Below are positions 48,037-56,647 of a stretch of DNA of 64,000 bases, piece after piece. The notes below the pieces were generated by a model. That model saw nothing but the letters and a program-made list of their open reading frames with translations, had not been told where the DNA came from and ran no database searches. Each line of letters starts with the position of its first letter. Positions within the stretch are counted from its first letter, which is position 1. The translations under genes and the position numbers were made by a program. Origin of the DNA: Terriglobia bacterium (GTDB lineage: Bacteria; Acidobacteriota; Terriglobia; Bryobacterales; Bryobacteraceae); contig JAJPIT010000080.1 in NCBI GenBank assembly GCA_021324615.1, positions 48,511 to 112,510 of the forward strand. The letters run 5' to 3'.

Positions 48037-49815
48037 TCACGCAGCAGCGGCAGCGGCCACCGGCGACTTCCGCCAGAAGCGATTCCGTTTGTCCATGCGC
48101 TCACTTACGTGAAGCACAAACTGCGCCGCCGTTCCGGCGATGCCGGGCCGGTGAGGAACCGGATAGAGCGGACGCTTTAACTCGGGATGATCCTCCACAA
48201 ACGCCCGAATGTCTTCAAGGGACTTGCCGGTGGATTTCAAAACCGCCTCGAACTCGGCGCGGGCTTTTGCCTTGGCTTCGCCCAGCGCCATCTGCACGCG
48301 GCTGTGAGCATTCACTTCGCCTTCACCCGAAGTCTCGATCGGCAGGAAGATCATCTCCTTAAACCGGTTCATCACCGCCGACTGCACCCCATCGGACTGC
48401 GAAGACGGCATGCATCCGAACGGCTTCAGCGCCAATACCATGTGACACAAGTGATTCACCGTGTAATACACGTTCTTGCCCACTTCCATGTAGCCTTCGC
48501 CGCCGCGGGCCAACCGATGATAGAAAGGATGCGCCAGCCGCGCTAACTCCTGCTGCGGGACCAGACGATGAGTCAGGCCTCCCAGCTTATCCACCGTACG
48601 ATGATAAAAGTAACTCCACAACGCCTCGCCGAGATCAAAGGCCATCATCTTTTTGCGGAATCTCAGCTCGTTCATGAGCCGCTTTTTCAGCTCCCACCGG
48701 CCGGGATGAGGATAGGGTCCATCCACGTCTTTCCGCTGCGCCAGGCCCAATCCCGCCACGTGCAGCATATAGGCAACCCAGGTCGCGATGGGCTCCACCA
48801 TCACCTGCGCGCCCTCCCGCTCCAGAAACCGGAACATATGGAAGTTGCCGTCGCCTTCTGTCGTCTGGGCCCAGAACTCGCCCGTGATCTTTACAATCGG
48901 TTTTACCCGGGTGCGGTCGACGTCGATCTTATTGATCCGGTCGCGGCAAGCCTCCAGGGCCTCAACAAACTCCCGGCCATAGAGGTGATCATAAATCTTG
49001 CACAGCACGCTGAGCGTGTTTTTGGCAAACTTATTCTTGCCAACCTGCCGGGTCAGCCACGCCGGTGCGTCCTCCATAAACTCAAACGGCTTTCTCTCCC
49101 GCAGCGTGCGGCATAACTCGCCCACCGCCTCCTCAAAGACCCGATCAGCTTCGCCTGGATTCACTTCATAGGGACGGATCTGAAAGATCATGTCGTTGGT
49201 CACATCGCCGAGATTCAGCGCATTCAACATCCCCAGGCCAAAGTTCACGCTGAACTTCAGGCCCGGCTCGCCCGAGGCCGCCTTGATTCCGTCGGTCTGC
49301 TGGAACAGCAGCACGCGGAAATCGCCGAAGCCCGCGTTCTGAAGCGCGTAGCGGTATTCGGCCTCATACATCCCGAAGCGGCAGGGGCCGCAGGAGCCCG
49401 CGGTGAAAAAGACGTAGTTATCGACGATCTCCTGCCGGCTGAGTCCTTGTGACTCAAGTTTCTGCAAGTAGCGAACCAAGTTACCAACGGTAAAGTAAGT
49501 CGGGTTGCATTGCCCGTTGTTCCCGTATTCTTTGCCGGCCTGAAAGTCGGCGACGCTGGCCAGCGGCAGATTCTCGCAGCGGTAGCCATTGCCCTGGAAG
49601 ACGGCCTTGATGAGAGCTTCGTGTTTCCAGGTCAATCCTCCAAACAGAATGGTGACTTTGTCCCGTTCGTGCGCCAGAAACGGCCGCTCCAGCGGGCGCC
49701 GGAAGTGCCGCTGCGGAGCCAGACCCGCTTCTTGGCGCAGCCTGGCCTTCTCTTCCATGAGTTTCTGGCGAATAGCATCGTTCGTTCCGCTGATGTGGAC
49801 AAGAGTATCTTGCAC
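48037..49815 (-). CDS. 2-hydroxyacyl-CoA dehydratase-like partner of the activase
   Basis: The product is 592 residues from GTG 49815. This start is chosen over the frame to 49995 because GGAAGGAGG (49821-49829) stands 5 nt before it. It is related to HgdA/HgdB-type [4Fe-4S] dehydratase subunits, with cysteine motifs G-Q-C-N-P-T near residue 110, G-S-C-G-P-C-R-F-G near 140 and P-F-G-C-M-P-S-S near 465. In Clostridia the whole system is one protein of about 1400 residues; here it is split into two adjacent genes 6 bp apart. Substrate and reaction are unknown. Its 5' region faces glgA. Confidence 0.8.
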   Translation of the reverse strand: MQDTLVHISGTNDAIRQKLMEEKARLRQEAGLAPQRHFRRPLERPFLAHERDKVTILFGGLTWKHEALIKAVFQGNGYRCENLPLASVADFQAGKEYGNNGQCNPTYFTVGNLVRYLQKLESQGLSRQEIVDNYVFFTAGSCGPCRFGMYEAEYRYALQNAGFGDFRVLLFQQTDGIKAASGEPGLKFSVNFGLGMLNALNLGDVTNDMIFQIRPYEVNPGEADRVFEEAVGELCRTLRERKPFEFMEDAPAWLTRQVGKNKFAKNTLSVLCKIYDHLYGREFVEALEACRDRINKIDVDRTRVKPIVKITGEFWAQTTEGDGNFHMFRFLEREGAQVMVEPIATWVAYMLHVAGLGLAQRKDVDGPYPHPGRWELKKRLMNELRFRKKMMAFDLGEALWSYFYHRTVDKLGGLTHRLVPQQELARLAHPFYHRLARGGEGYMEVGKNVYYTVNHLCHMVLALKPFGCMPSSQSDGVQSAVMNRFKEMIFLPIETSGEGEVNAHSRVQMALGEAKAKARAEFEAVLKSTGKSLEDIRAFVEDHPELKRPLYPVPHRPGIAGTAAQFVLHVSERMDKRNRFWRKSPVAAAAAA

Positions 49816-50014
49816 GAAGCCTCCTTCCTGTAACTGCCTTTGCGTTTGATGGCGAAACTTTCCTTGAGGTTTCGCGGCTTTCGCGGGCGAAACAGGTTTT
49901 CGCCTTTTGGACGCCGGACGGAAGTCCAGCGGTGGATCACGCCCGCTGCATGTTGATTGCCGCGACGCCCGGCACGGCGCCGCGGGATTCTCCAAACCCG
50001 CAAATCCGATCCTC

Positions 50015-50020
50015 TACAAT
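50015..50020 (+). promoter_or_regulatory. -10 box for glgA
   Basis: TACAAT ends 9 nt before the ATG at 50030. The 215-bp gap upstream also contains a 7-bp hairpin (49869-49875 with 49887-49893) of unknown role; nothing else is recognisable there. Confidence 0.4.
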
Positions 50021-50029
50021 GAAAAACTC

Positions 50030-51433
50030 ATGGCCCGCATCTTGATGGTGACGCCGGAGGCGTCGCCGTTCGTCAAAACCGGGGGGCTGGGCGATGTGCT
50101 CGGCTCGCTCCCGGCGGCGCTGGCCGCGCGCGGCGAGGATGTCGCCGTGCTGCTGCCGCGCTATCGGAACGCGCACGTTTGGGGCCTGGAACGCATCCGT
50201 CACGCCCTGCCGGTCTCCCTCGGACCACACCGCTTTTCCGTGGACGTCGATCTGGTGACCCATCGCGGCGCCCGCTATCTCTTCCTCGACTGCCCGCCCT
50301 TGTACGACCGCCCCGGAGTTTACAACGAGGGCGGCTGGGATTACCCCGACAATCCCATCCGCTTCGGCCTGCTGAACCGGGCGGCGCTGGAAATCGCCCG
50401 GAACATTTTTCGCCCGGATGTTTTTCATTCCCACGATTGGCCGGCGGGACTGCTGCCCCTGTATCTGCGCACGGCGGCCGGCGATCCGGCGTTGGCCGGG
50501 TCGAAGTCCATCCTGACCATTCACAACCTCGGCTATCAGGGCAACTTTCCGCCGGCCGCCATGCACGATTTGGGAATCGATCCCTCCTTCTACCACCCCG
50601 AAGGCATCGAGTTCTACGGACGGATCAGTTTTTTGAAGGCCGGCGTGGTTTGGGCCGACGCCGTCACCACGGTGAGCCCGACCTATGCGCGCGAAATCCA
50701 GACTCCGGAGTTCGGCTTCGGCTTTGACGGCCTGCTGCGCTCGCGCGCCTACAAATTGACCGGTATTTTGAATGGAGTCGACTACCAGGAGTGGGACCCG
50801 CGCCACGATCCCCACATTCCAGCCCATTATTGGATCGACGATCTCTCGGGAAAGGCCGAGTGCAAACGCGAGCTGCTGGCCGAGCTGGGCCTGCCGCAGA
50901 TCGAGGACCGTCCCCTGATCGGAATCGTCTCCCGCTTCGCTTATCAGAAAGGTTTCGACCTGCTGGGCGGCATCGCCGAGCCCCTGGCCCAAGAGAATCT
51001 CGCCTTCGCGGTGCTGGGATCGGGAGACCCGGCCATCGAAGAGATGTTCCGCCGCTTCGCCTACGCGCACCCCGGAAAATTCGGCGTGCGGATCGGATAT
51101 GACAACGGGCTGGCCCACCGCATCGAGGCCGGCGCCGATATGTTTTTAATGCCCAGCCGCTATGAGCCGAGCGGCCTGAGCCAGATGTACAGCCTGCGCT
51201 ACGGAACCCTGCCCATCGTGCGCGCTACCGGCGGGCTGGAAGATTCCATCGACGAGGAAACCGGATTCAAGTTCCACGGCTACGCGCCGGCGGCCCTGTT
51301 GGCAGCCATCCAAAACGCCAGCGGCGCATTCCAGGACCGCCCCGCCTGGCAGTCCCGAATGCGCCGCGCCATGTCCAAGGATTTTTCCTGGGACGCTTCC
51401 GCCGCCCGCTATCAGGACCTGTACCGGTCCTGA
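50030..51433 (+). CDS. glgA: Glycogen (starch) synthase, GT5
   Basis: The 467-residue product starts at ATG 50030. It has the ADP-glucose binding motif F-V-K-T-G-G-L-G-D-V near residue 14, H-S-H-D-W-P-A-G near 140, N-G-V-D near 248 and the C-terminal R-Y-E-P-S-G-L-S-Q-M-Y and G-T-L-P-I-V-R-A-T-G-G-L motifs. It extends alpha-1,4-glucan chains using ADP-glucose. Length matches the family. No other glycogen gene lies next to it. A frame upstream to 49907 is not supported. Confidence 0.96.
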   Translation: MARILMVTPEASPFVKTGGLGDVLGSLPAALAARGEDVAVLLPRYRNAHVWGLERIRHALPVSLGPHRFSVDVDLVTHRGARYLFLDCPPLYDRPGVYNEGGWDYPDNPIRFGLLNRAALEIARNIFRPDVFHSHDWPAGLLPLYLRTAAGDPALAGSKSILTIHNLGYQGNFPPAAMHDLGIDPSFYHPEGIEFYGRISFLKAGVVWADAVTTVSPTYAREIQTPEFGFGFDGLLRSRAYKLTGILNGVDYQEWDPRHDPHIPAHYWIDDLSGKAECKRELLAELGLPQIEDRPLIGIVSRFAYQKGFDLLGGIAEPLAQENLAFAVLGSGDPAIEEMFRRFAYAHPGKFGVRIGYDNGLAHRIEAGADMFLMPSRYEPSGLSQMYSLRYGTLPIVRATGGLEDSIDEETGFKFHGYAPAALLAAIQNASGAFQDRPAWQSRMRRAMSKDFSWDASAARYQDLYRS

Positions 51434-51451
51434 CCGGCGTTGTTCACTTGT

Positions 51452-52573
51452 TTACCGGGCGCGCCCGCCGGCGAAGCCGCCATGGAAGCCGCCCCCGAAC
51501 CCGCCGCCGGCGAAGCCGCCACGGAAGCCGCCGCCCATAATTCCAGGACGCGCGCCGAAGCCGCCGCCGATCCGGCCGGCCGCCCATCCGCGCGCGCCGC
51601 CAAACGCCGGCGTTTCGTGAAATTCGCGTCCCGCGAATCCGTTATGCGCCACGATCCCCGGATGGTATCCCGGGCCGAAGCGCAGCGGACGTCCCACATA
51701 GCCGTATCCGAAGCCGTACAGCGGAGCATAGCCGACGAAACCCGGAGCAAAGAAGCCCCAGCCAAACGGATCCCAGAAAATCCCATCTCCCGGAATCCAG
51801 GTGTAGGCCGCAAACCACGGGCTCCAGTACCAGCCCGGACCATACCAGCCCGGCCCGCCATAGGCGTATTCGCCGGCCGTCTTCACGTTGGCTTCCGCCA
51901 GGTAAGCCGACCGCAGGCTGGACCAGCGATAGAACGCGTCTTCGCTTTTCTCTTTCTTGAAGCCTTCGATCTTCGATTTTCCGTTGACGTTCATCGCCAG
52001 TTCATGACCGCCCTGCACCGTCCTCTCCTTGCCGTTGAGGGCGACCTTGGCCCGGCCGTCCCACACGCGAATGTCGCCATTGTTGGCGTTGAACTCATAC
52101 AGGCCTTTGGCTTCGATGCGGGCGTCGGCGGCGCCCACCGCCACGCCGATCTGATCATGCTTGAAAACCTGATCGGCTTCGATCATGGCGCGCCCTTGCT
52201 GCACGGTGAAATGAAGCGTCCCCAGCTCGAGCGAATCCGCCGTAACCGTACTGTTCTGATCGACGCGCAGGAGCACACCCGGCGTCAAAAGAATCTCCAC
52301 TCTGCCATCCTGAGTCGTCACCGCCTGGCCAGGCTGCATCTCCGTGCCGATGGAATCATTGCCGAGCACACGCCCCGCCAGTTCCGCGCGGCCCTCCACA
52401 TAATTAATCGTTCCCGGCGCCGCCGGACCCCGCATGTTCTGCGTCTCGCCATGCGGCTCACTGGCCCGATTCGAGCCGATGTATTGCTGCGGAGCGGCAA
52501 AGGCGGGAAGCGCCGCAAGCACCGCCGCGAAAAGCAGGCTGGCCGGCGTTTTGTAAATCGTTTTTAGCCGCAT
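51452..52573 (-). CDS. Secreted FecR-domain protein with Gly-rich tail
   Basis: The 373-residue product has a signal peptide (about 1-26). Residues about 55-210 form a FecR-like domain with V-L-L-R-V-D-Q-N-S-T-V, I-R-V-W-D-G-R-A-K-V and V-Q-G-G-H-E-L. An aromatic Gly/Pro/Trp/Tyr region with Y-G-G-P-G-W-Y-G-P-G-W-Y follows, and the last 35 residues are almost only Gly, Phe and Ala with R and H. FecR domains usually sense signals for sigma factors, but this stand-alone secreted form is more likely structural or surface-bound, which is an inference. It converges on glgA with 18 bp between the stops. Confidence 0.78.
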   Translation of the reverse strand: MRLKTIYKTPASLLFAAVLAALPAFAAPQQYIGSNRASEPHGETQNMRGPAAPGTINYVEGRAELAGRVLGNDSIGTEMQPGQAVTTQDGRVEILLTPGVLLRVDQNSTVTADSLELGTLHFTVQQGRAMIEADQVFKHDQIGVAVGAADARIEAKGLYEFNANNGDIRVWDGRAKVALNGKERTVQGGHELAMNVNGKSKIEGFKKEKSEDAFYRWSSLRSAYLAEANVKTAGEYAYGGPGWYGPGWYWSPWFAAYTWIPGDGIFWDPFGWGFFAPGFVGYAPLYGFGYGYVGRPLRFGPGYHPGIVAHNGFAGREFHETPAFGGARGWAAGRIGGGFGARPGIMGGGFRGGFAGGGFGGGFHGGFAGGRAR

Positions 52574-52631
52574 AACCGTTTCAACCTCTACTTGTTCGAT
52601 GCGGCGCCGCCACCCCGGATGCCTCGCAACT

Positions 52632-53456
52632 TTAGGGGATTTTCGCCTCCGCGGCCACGGTATTGCGAAGCTGGCCCAGACCGTCGATCCCGATCACCAC
52701 TTCGTCGCCAGGTTGAAGCAAACGCGGGGGGTTACGCGCGAAACCGACCCCGGCGGGAGTGCCGGTGGAGACCACATCGCCCGGCTCCAGCGTAACCACG
52801 CTCGAAAGATATTCGATCAGTTCGGGAATTTTGAAGATCAGCTCGCGCGTGTTGGAGCTTTGCAGGCGTTCGCCGTTTACCGTCAGCCAGATGCCAAGCT
52901 GGTGCGGATCGGCGATTTCGTCCCGGGTCACCAGCCACGGGCCCATCGGAGCAAACGTGTCGAACGTCTTGCCGATCATCCATTGGGACGTCGCCATTTG
53001 ATATCTGCGTTCGCTCACGTCGTTGAGAATCGTGTAACCGTAGACGTGCTCCATGGCGCGCCCGGCGGAAATGCGCCGGCCGCCGCGGCCGATCACAAAG
53101 GCCAGCTCGGCTTCGTAATCGGTGCGGTCGGAGCCCGCCGGAATGACGATCGCTTCCCCCGGGCCGATCACCACATTGGAAAATTTGGCGAAGATCGTCG
53201 GGATTTTCGGGATCTCCATCCTGGTTTCCGCGGCGTGATCGCGGTAATTCAGCCCCACGCAGATCAGCTTGGGCGGCCGCGGAACCGGCGCCAGAAGCTT
53301 CACCGCGGATAAATCGTAGGATGGCCCGGCGGGTTCCGGCGCGATTCCGGACGCGATGACGGAAAGCATGCCGCGGCCCAGGCCGGTCACGCGGCCGTCC
53401 TCAACGATGCCGGCTTGCGGCTCGCCGGACGCCGGACAAAAAGTGACGAGTTTCAT
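52632..53456 (-). CDS. Fumarylacetoacetate hydrolase-family protein
   Basis: The 274-residue product from ATG 53456 has G-L-N-Y-R-D-H-A-A-E, the metal-ligand motif D-Y-E-A-E-L-A-F-V-I-G, and C-terminal V-V-S-T-G-T-P-A-G-V-G-F. These fit the FAH/HpcE C-C bond hydrolase and oxaloacetate decarboxylase group. The true substrate is not clear. A much longer frame covering 52632-55040 is an artefact of reading through purH antisense. It diverges from purH with 27 bp between start codons and has AAGGA before its ATG. Confidence 0.9.
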   Translation of the reverse strand: MKLVTFCPASGEPQAGIVEDGRVTGLGRGMLSVIASGIAPEPAGPSYDLSAVKLLAPVPRPPKLICVGLNYRDHAAETRMEIPKIPTIFAKFSNVVIGPGEAIVIPAGSDRTDYEAELAFVIGRGGRRISAGRAMEHVYGYTILNDVSERRYQMATSQWMIGKTFDTFAPMGPWLVTRDEIADPHQLGIWLTVNGERLQSSNTRELIFKIPELIEYLSSVVTLEPGDVVSTGTPAGVGFARNPPRLLQPGDEVVIGIDGLGQLRNTVAAEAKIP

Positions 53457-53468
53457 ATCCTTCGAAGG

Positions 53469-53474
53469 TACAAT
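53469..53474 (+). promoter_or_regulatory. -10 box for purH
   Basis: TACAAT ends 9 nt before the ATG at 53484, inside the 27-bp gap to the divergent FAH gene. Confidence 0.4.
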
Positions 53475-53483
53475 ACAGGTTTC

Positions 53484-55016
53484 ATGGCACGCATCCAACG
53501 CGCTCTGCTGAGCGTCACCGACAAAACCGGAATTGTGGACTTCGCCCGCGGCCTTTCCGCGCTGGGCGTGGAGATTCTCTCCACAGGCGGCACGTTTCGC
53601 GTACTGAAGGAGGCCGGCATCGCGCCGCTCCGCGAGGTGGCCGAGGTGACCGGATTCCCGGAAATGCTGGACGGCCGCGTCAAGACCATTCATCCGCGCA
53701 TCGCCGGCGGAATTTTGGCCATCCGCTCCCGGCCTGAGCACATGCGCGCGCTCGCAGCGCACGGCATTCCTCCGATCGATCTGGTCTGCGTGAATCTCTA
53801 TGCATTCGAGAAAATCGCCGCGCGAAAGGACGCGCCGCTGGAGGAGCTGATCGAGAACATCGACATCGGCGGCCCGACCATGATCCGCGCGGCGGCCAAA
53901 AACTGGCAGGATGTCGCGGTGGTCACCTCGGCCGAGGATTATCCGCCGGTTTTGGACGAGCTGCGCGCATCGCAGTGCTTGTCGGAGGAGACGCATTGGC
54001 GTTTGGCCAAAAAAGCGTTCGCCGCCACGGCGGCGTACGACCGCGCGGTGGCCAGCCGGCTGGCGGAGATTCCACCGGACCAGCAGCCGCTGCCGGCGGT
54101 TTTGGATCTTCGCATTCCCCGCAAGATGCTCCTGCGCTACGGCGAAAATCCGCATCAGTCGGCGGCTTTGTACGCATCCGGCGGCGCGGGCGTCGCCGGC
54201 GCCGCGCAGCTTCAGGGAAAAGAGCTTTCCTATAACAATCTGGTCGATTTGGATGCGGCCTGGCAGTTGATTCAGGAGTTCGACAAGCCGGCCTCGGCCA
54301 TCATCAAGCACACCAACCCCTGCGGCTGCGCCGAAGCGGAGACGTTGGCTGAAAGTTACCGGCGCGCCTTCGAAGCCGATCCGGTTTCGGCCTATGGCGG
54401 GGTGCTGGCGTTCAACCGCGAAATCGACGGCGAAACCGCCGCGGAGATCGCCAAAACCTTCATCGAGGCGGTCGCCGCCCCAGCCTACTCCGCCGGCGCG
54501 CGCCGCGTTTTGGAGTCGAAGAGAAATTTGCGGCTGCTGCGCGTCGAGCCGGCCGCCGCGGAACTGGTGGTGAAGTCGATCAGCGGCGGATTTCTGGCGC
54601 AGACCCCCGATGTGCACCGGCTGGTGCGCTCCAGCCTGCAAGTCAAATCGCGGCGCCCGCCTTCCGAACAGGAGTGGGCCGCGCTCGAGTTCGCCTGGAA
54701 AGTCGCCAAACACGTAAAATCGAACGCCATCGTCTACGCGCGCCCCGGCCAGACCGTGAGCGTCGGCGCCGGCCAGATGAGCCGCGTCGATTCGGTGAAA
54801 GTGGGAGCCATGAAGGCGGTGCTGCCGCTGGCCGGAACCGTGCTCGCCTCCGACGCCTTCTTCCCGTTCGCCGACGGAGTGGAGGAAGCGGCCCGGCACG
54901 GCGTCACCGCGGTGATCGAGCCGGGCGGATCGGTGCGGGATGAGGAGGTGATCGCCGCCGCCGACCGGCTGGGGCTGGCTCTGGTCTTCACCGGCGTCCG
55001 GCACTTCCGCCATTAG
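53484..55016 (+). CDS. purH: Bifunctional AICAR transformylase / IMP cyclohydrolase
   Basis: The 510-residue product starts at ATG 53484. The N-terminal IMP cyclohydrolase has L-L-S-V-T-D-K-T-G, S-T-G-G-T-F, G-R-V-K-T-I-H-P and I-D-I-G-G-P-T-M-I-R-A-A-A-K-N. The transformylase half has I-K-H-T-N-P-C-G-C-A and V-S-A-Y-G-G. It performs the last two steps of IMP synthesis with 10-formyl-tetrahydrofolate. Length is normal. A 14-bp palindrome at 55022-55035 follows the stop. Confidence 0.97.
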   Translation: MARIQRALLSVTDKTGIVDFARGLSALGVEILSTGGTFRVLKEAGIAPLREVAEVTGFPEMLDGRVKTIHPRIAGGILAIRSRPEHMRALAAHGIPPIDLVCVNLYAFEKIAARKDAPLEELIENIDIGGPTMIRAAAKNWQDVAVVTSAEDYPPVLDELRASQCLSEETHWRLAKKAFAATAAYDRAVASRLAEIPPDQQPLPAVLDLRIPRKMLLRYGENPHQSAALYASGGAGVAGAAQLQGKELSYNNLVDLDAAWQLIQEFDKPASAIIKHTNPCGCAEAETLAESYRRAFEADPVSAYGGVLAFNREIDGETAAEIAKTFIEAVAAPAYSAGARRVLESKRNLRLLRVEPAAAELVVKSISGGFLAQTPDVHRLVRSSLQVKSRRPPSEQEWAALEFAWKVAKHVKSNAIVYARPGQTVSVGAGQMSRVDSVKVGAMKAVLPLAGTVLASDAFFPFADGVEEAARHGVTAVIEPGGSVRDEEVIAAADRLGLALVFTGVRHFRH

Positions 55017-55021
55017 CCGCA

Positions 55022-55035
55022 GCCGCCGCGGCGGC
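55022..55035. repeat. 14-bp GC palindrome between purH and the DAO gene
   Basis: GCCGCCGCGGCGGC is a perfect palindrome lying between two converging stops. A 13-nt copy occurs at 12757-12769, also at a gene end. It may mark transcript ends, but it has no T-run. Confidence 0.3.
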
Positions 55036-55036
55036 T

Positions 55037-56197
55037 TCACAACAGCGCGGTCTCTTCTATCAGCTTCCCTTCCGCAAACCGGGAGTAGCCCAGCAGCCGC
55101 GCGTCGATCAGATCGGTGCTGCCGCGCAGAATCAGATCCGCCAGGATCTTGCCCGTCGCCGGCGAGTGCATCACGCCGTGGCCGCTGAAGCCCGCCGCCA
55201 CGTAAAAGCCCGGCACCCCGGCCACCGCGCCCAACACCGGATGGTGATCCGGCGTCATCTCATACAACCCCGCCCAGCCGCGCGACGGATTCACTTCGGC
55301 TTCCGCCAGCACCGGAAACCGGCTCACCCCGCGCGTGAGAATTTTTTCGATGAAGGAGCGGTCGAAGGTGGTGTTGAACCCCGGCTTTTCAGCCGGATCG
55401 TTCCAGGCCATCAGCAGGCCCCGGCCTTCCGGGCGGAAATGAAACCCGGTGGACATGTCGATGGTCATCGGCGCGGCATGCGAAATTTTTTCGAACGGTT
55501 CGGTCGGCACCAGCATGCGCCGCAGCGGCTGGACCGGAAGATCGATCCCCGCCATCTTCGCCACCTGCGCCGACCAGGCGCCGGCCGCGTTCACCACGGT
55601 GCGCGTCGCCACCTTGCCCCGCGGCGTGGCCACCGCGGCCACGCCCTTGGCGTCGCATTCGATCGCCGTCGCCGGCGTTTCCCGCAGCACCACCGCGCCC
55701 TGCTCGGCCGCGCGCAGCGTGAATCCGGTCATCACGCTGTAGGGATCCACAAAACCATCAGTGGAGCAAAAAGTTCCGCCCAGAAGATCGTCGGCGCGGA
55801 CCTGCGGAACCATCTCCACGATCTCCGCGGCGCTCACCACCCGCGCCGTGGTGAGGCCGGCCGCCGCCTGCCGCTCATAGTTCGCGCGCAGATAATCCAT
55901 CTGCCGCGCATTTGCCGCCATGAACAGGTATCCCTGCGCGCGATAGCCCGAGGGATGGCCCATCCGCTCTTGGAAATCGCGGAAGAAGGCGATCGAATAC
56001 AGCGACATGCGAATGCTCGGCTCGGTGGAAAATTGAGCCCGCACGCCGCCCATGCTCTTGCCCGTCGAGCCCTTGCCCTGATGAGACTCGCGTTCAAGCA
56101 CCACCACGCTGCGGCAGCCGGCGCTGGTCAGATGATAAGCGATGCTCGCTCCGACGATGCCGCCCCCGATAATCACTACGTCCGCACTGGAGATCAC
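55037..56197 (-). CDS. FAD-dependent DAO-family oxidoreductase
   Basis: The 386-residue product starts at GTG 56197. It opens with V-V-I-I-G-G-G-I-V-G-A-S-I-A-Y, the FAD-binding Rossmann motif, followed by V-V-V-L-E-R, and near the C-terminus G-L-Y-E-M-T-P-D-H-H-P-V-L-G and F-Y-V-A-A-G-F-S-G-H-G, the usual glycine/D-amino acid or sarcosine oxidase beta pattern. It oxidises a C-N bond of an amino acid or N-methyl compound. The exact substrate is unknown. Confidence 0.9.
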   Translation of the reverse strand: MISSADVVIIGGGIVGASIAYHLTSAGCRSVVVLERESHQGKGSTGKSMGGVRAQFSTEPSIRMSLYSIAFFRDFQERMGHPSGYRAQGYLFMAANARQMDYLRANYERQAAAGLTTARVVSAAEIVEMVPQVRADDLLGGTFCSTDGFVDPYSVMTGFTLRAAEQGAVVLRETPATAIECDAKGVAAVATPRGKVATRTVVNAAGAWSAQVAKMAGIDLPVQPLRRMLVPTEPFEKISHAAPMTIDMSTGFHFRPEGRGLLMAWNDPAEKPGFNTTFDRSFIEKILTRGVSRFPVLAEAEVNPSRGWAGLYEMTPDHHPVLGAVAGVPGFYVAAGFSGHGVMHSPATGKILADLILRGSTDLIDARLLGYSRFAEGKLIEETALL

Positions 56198-56260
56198 CTG
56201 AACAGTCTACCCCGGCGGCACTCGGGGAAACGCCCGATATCTTTCCGCCGCGCGCCTCGC

Positions 56261-56266
56261 TAAACT
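56261..56266 (+). promoter_or_regulatory. -10 box for the 56276 gene
   Basis: TAAACT ends 9 nt before the GTG start at 56276. Confidence 0.3.
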
Positions 56267-56275
56267 GGTGTTACC

Positions 56276-56560
56276 GTGGCCCTTCACCGCTGTCTGGACT
56301 GCAACGCCACCCTCAAGGACAGCGAAACCCGCTGCTGGGCCTGCGGCTCCGAGGTCCCACCGCGGGAGGCCGCGCCGAACTTGAGCGCGCGCTTCGCCGC
56401 CGTGATCAACGTCTTCTTCCTCCTGTCTCTGGCCGTCACCGCCGCCTCGCTGTTCACGGACCTGATGCCGCCGTTTCTCCGCTGCGCCACCGTGAGCGGC
56501 GTGCTGTTTCTGGTCCGCAGCTCGGCCGGCGAGATGGCGCACAAAAAAAGAAAAGGCTGA
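56276..56560 (+). CDS. Small zinc-ribbon membrane protein
   Basis: The 94-residue product (GTG start) has two C-x-x-C knuckles, C-L-D-C near residue 6 and C-W-A-C near 20, forming a zinc ribbon. Two hydrophobic segments follow at about 40-58 and 65-82, and a basic tail ends K-K-R-K-G. I do not recognise a specific family. A similar ribbon is found on the rhomboid protease at 19924. It converges on the flagellin gene. Confidence 0.65.
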   Translation: MALHRCLDCNATLKDSETRCWACGSEVPPREAAPNLSARFAAVINVFFLLSLAVTAASLFTDLMPPFLRCATVSGVLFLVRSSAGEMAHKKRKG

Positions 56561-56585
56561 ACCCGCCGCTTTGGCAAAAACGGGC

Positions 56586-56625
56586 AAAAAAAAGGGCCAT
56601 GCCGGATTTTTCTCCCGGCATGGCC
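56586..56625 (-). terminator. Rho-independent terminator of fliC
   Basis: A perfect 11-bp stem (56595-56605 with 56615-56625) and 9-nt loop are followed on the minus strand by eight T residues (56586-56593). It lies 22 nt beyond the flagellin stop. Confidence 0.85.
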
Positions 56626-56647
56626 TGAAGGGGCGGACCAGCCGCCT

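Noticed and set aside
52632..55040. 802-residue minus-strand open frame fused to the FAH protein
   Set aside because: The first two-thirds are antisense to purH. The FAH family start M-K-L-V-T-F at 53456 has its own ribosome site.
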